The translations under genes and the position numbers were made by a program. Under the pieces are notes generated by a model. That model did not search any database, had not been told where the DNA came from, and worked only from the letters and a program-made list of their open reading frames with translations. A DNA stretch of 6,634 nucleotides from Dehalococcoidia bacterium (lineage in GTDB: Bacteria > Chloroflexota > Dehalococcoidia > Dehalococcoidales > BS750m-G39): assembly GCA_030616265.1 (NCBI GenBank), contig JAUWXS010000035.1, positions 1-6,634 on the forward strand, read 5' to 3'. The stretch's first letter is position 1; each line of letters begins with the position of its first letter. Of the stretch, positions 5,860 through 6,634 are shown piece by piece.

Positions 5860-6242
5860 TCCAATAACCTCTTTTCCCCCTTGATTTTCTGAATGTCGGT
5901 GATGTCCTGGCTGACCTCCACCACGCCGATATAGTTGCCCGCCTTATCCTTGACCGGGAAATACCTGATATATATCTTGCGCCCTTTCAGGTCAATCCAG
6001 AATTCGGCGACCTTTCTCTTACCCGATTTCAGGTCGGCTACGACCTCGTTTACCTTATGAATGCTCTGCTGGGGATGGCAGTTCTGCACCTTCTTACCGA
6101 TAATAGCCGGCGTCCTGCGGAATATGCGGTCATCATGACGGCTGTAATAGCAGACGGTATCGTCTTTATCGACGAAGCTTATATCTACCGGCAGGGCGTC
6201 AAAGATAGCTTCAATGGTTTCCGTTGAAAGTTTTTCGAGCAT
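5856..6242 (-). CDS. Stand-alone PAS domain protein of the DUF438 C-terminal type
   Basis: The 128 residues form a single PAS domain (about 8-121) and nothing else. It closely resembles the PAS end of DUF438 proteins: LPVDISFVDKDDTVCYYS (17-34), DRIFRRTPAIIGKKVQNCHP (38-57), VVADLKSGKRKVAEFWIDLKGRKIYIRYF (67-95), then GVVEVSQDITDIQKIKGEKRLL (106-127). Full DUF438 proteins usually carry a hemerythrin-like N-terminal part; here that part and any output domain (kinase, cyclase, DNA-binding) are absent. N54-C55-H56-P57 is a conserved block that might touch a ligand or metal; this is inference. The ATG (6242-6240) has GGGGGTGA (6253-6246) just upstream. The frame opens after an AT-rich stretch, so a lost upstream domain in frame is unlikely. 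It overlaps the redox gene by 4 bases, and the two probably act together. Confidence 0.9.
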   Translation of the reverse strand: MLEKLSTETIEAIFDALPVDISFVDKDDTVCYYSRHDDRIFRRTPAIIGKKVQNCHPQQSIHKVNEVVADLKSGKRKVAEFWIDLKGRKIYIRYFPVKDKAGNYIGVVEVSQDITDIQKIKGEKRLLE

Positions 6243-6276
6243 AACTCACCCCCAATTATTATTAACCAATATATAT

Positions 6277-6306
6277 ATTATATAGTTTTAGCCCGATTTG
6301 AGTCCA
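6277..6306 (-). promoter_or_regulatory. Predicted promoter of the PAS / redox-protein operon
   Basis: On the minus strand TATAAT (6282-6277) is preceded by an 18-base spacer and TGGACT (6306-6301, four of six matching TTGACA). A start near 6270 gives a leader of about 28 bases. It lies back to back with the mscS promoter. Confidence 0.5.
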
Positions 6307-6322
6307 GCGTTCTCATAACGCT
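6306..6322. promoter_or_regulatory. Perfect dyad AGCGTT-CTCAT-AACGCT between divergent promoters (candidate operator)
   Basis: Two perfect 6-base arms (6306-6311 and 6317-6322) flank 5 bases. The dyad covers the -35 box of the rightward promoter (6310-6315) and touches the -35 of the leftward one (ends at 6306). A dimeric regulator bound here could control both directions. It is not followed by a T run, and it lies upstream of both genes, so it is not a terminator. Confidence 0.5.
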
Positions 6323-6338
6323 AAACTAATGGTATAAT
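6310..6338 (+). promoter_or_regulatory. Predicted promoter of the mechanosensitive channel gene, extended -10 type
   Basis: TTCTCA (6310-6315, four of six) is followed by a 17-base spacer and a perfect TATAAT (6333-6338) that carries the extended -10 TGG (6330-6332). A start near 6345 gives a leader of about 29 bases holding the ribosome site GAAGGGGG (6361-6368). Confidence 0.65.
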
Positions 6339-6373
6339 ATAACCAGCTTTTTTGAGTGAGGAAGGGGGTTGCC

Positions 6374-6634
6374 ATGTGGGAACAGTTTACGGATAAGGGA
6401 GTCTGGATATTAGTCGCCGTTGCTGTCGGCGTCGTCCTTTTCTTCTTATTAAGGCGCTGTACACCCTGGATTGTAGAAAAGCTGGTGCCCGAGCAGCTAG
6501 AAGAGCAAAGGGAAAGGGTCGAAAGGGCGGTTAGACTGGTAATCGCCATTATCGGCGGTATTATTTTAGCCCTCGGTATAACCGCTGTTGCCGTCACCTT
6601 CTACGGCGTGGACATCGGCCCGACCTTGGGGGCG
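6374..6634 (+). CDS. Mechanosensitive ion channel of the MscS family, N-terminal part (cut by window edge)
   Basis: Channels of this family sit in the cell membrane and open under tension to release solutes after osmotic downshock. Only 87 residues are present, open to the edge. There is a short N-terminus, a first membrane helix near 10-26 followed by RRC, an amphipathic charged stretch EQLEEQRERVERAVR (40-54), and a second helix near 55-76. The GVDIGPTLGA sequence (78-87) is typical of the loop just before the pore-lining helix in MscS proteins. The conserved pore helix and beta domain lie outside the window, so the family call rests on topology and that loop. The ATG follows GAAGGGGG with 5 bases between. 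The gene diverges from the PAS operon and shares its control region. Confidence 0.72.
   Translation, partial: MWEQFTDKGVWILVAVAVGVVLFFLLRRCTPWIVEKLVPEQLEEQRERVERAVRLVIAIIGGIILALGITAVAVTFYGVDIGPTLGA

Noticed and set aside
6243..6373. Search for a small gene, RNA or riboswitch in the 131-base divergent gap
   Set aside because: The gap is explained by two promoters, one dyad and two ribosome sites; no other structured or coding element was seen.

Overview
The window looks like ordinary bacterial chromosome. By eye its GC content is in the mid-to-high 50s percent. It holds eight genes in tightly packed blocks, and both edge genes are cut. No RNA gene, insertion sequence, CRISPR array, phage gene or attachment site could be supported. 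The gene set (type 2 PyrF, a DUF951 protein, a DUF438-type PAS domain, a C_GCAxxG_C_C redox protein) and several TATAAT-type -10 boxes suggest an anaerobic bacterium. Chloroflexota of the Dehalococcoidia kind is my first guess and Clostridia-like Firmicutes the second. This is inference from family distribution; no marker gene is present.

Left part (1-2853): the 5' half of folC (folate polyglutamylation) runs leftward off the edge. It diverges from pyrF (UMP synthesis) across a 92-base gap with back-to-back sigma-70-type promoters. pyrF is followed by a small zinc-ribbon-like DUF951 gene and an aldo/keto reductase. The reductase has its own -10 box and a strong Shine-Dalgarno site.

Middle part (2854-5412): dinB (DNA polymerase IV) follows the reductase after 36 bases. 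It has a TATAAT so close to its ATG that a leaderless transcript is likely. A major facilitator superfamily transporter then has a consensus TTGACA promoter and a small dyad at its presumed start point.

Right part (5407-6634): two leftward genes with a 4-base ATGA overlap encode a stand-alone DUF438-like PAS domain and a cysteine-rich C_GCAxxG_C_C protein. Their last stop codon sits in the palindrome TTATAA, which is also the stop of the convergent transporter gene. Across a 131-base gap, a mechanosensitive channel gene of the MscS type starts rightward and is cut by the edge. Between these divergent promoters lies a perfect dyad (AGCGTT-N5-AACGCT), the best operator candidate in the window.

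Most genes are housekeeping. The most interesting unit is the coupled PAS plus redox-protein pair and its divergent dyad-bearing control region. It may be a small redox-sensing module, but nothing in the sequence proves that.
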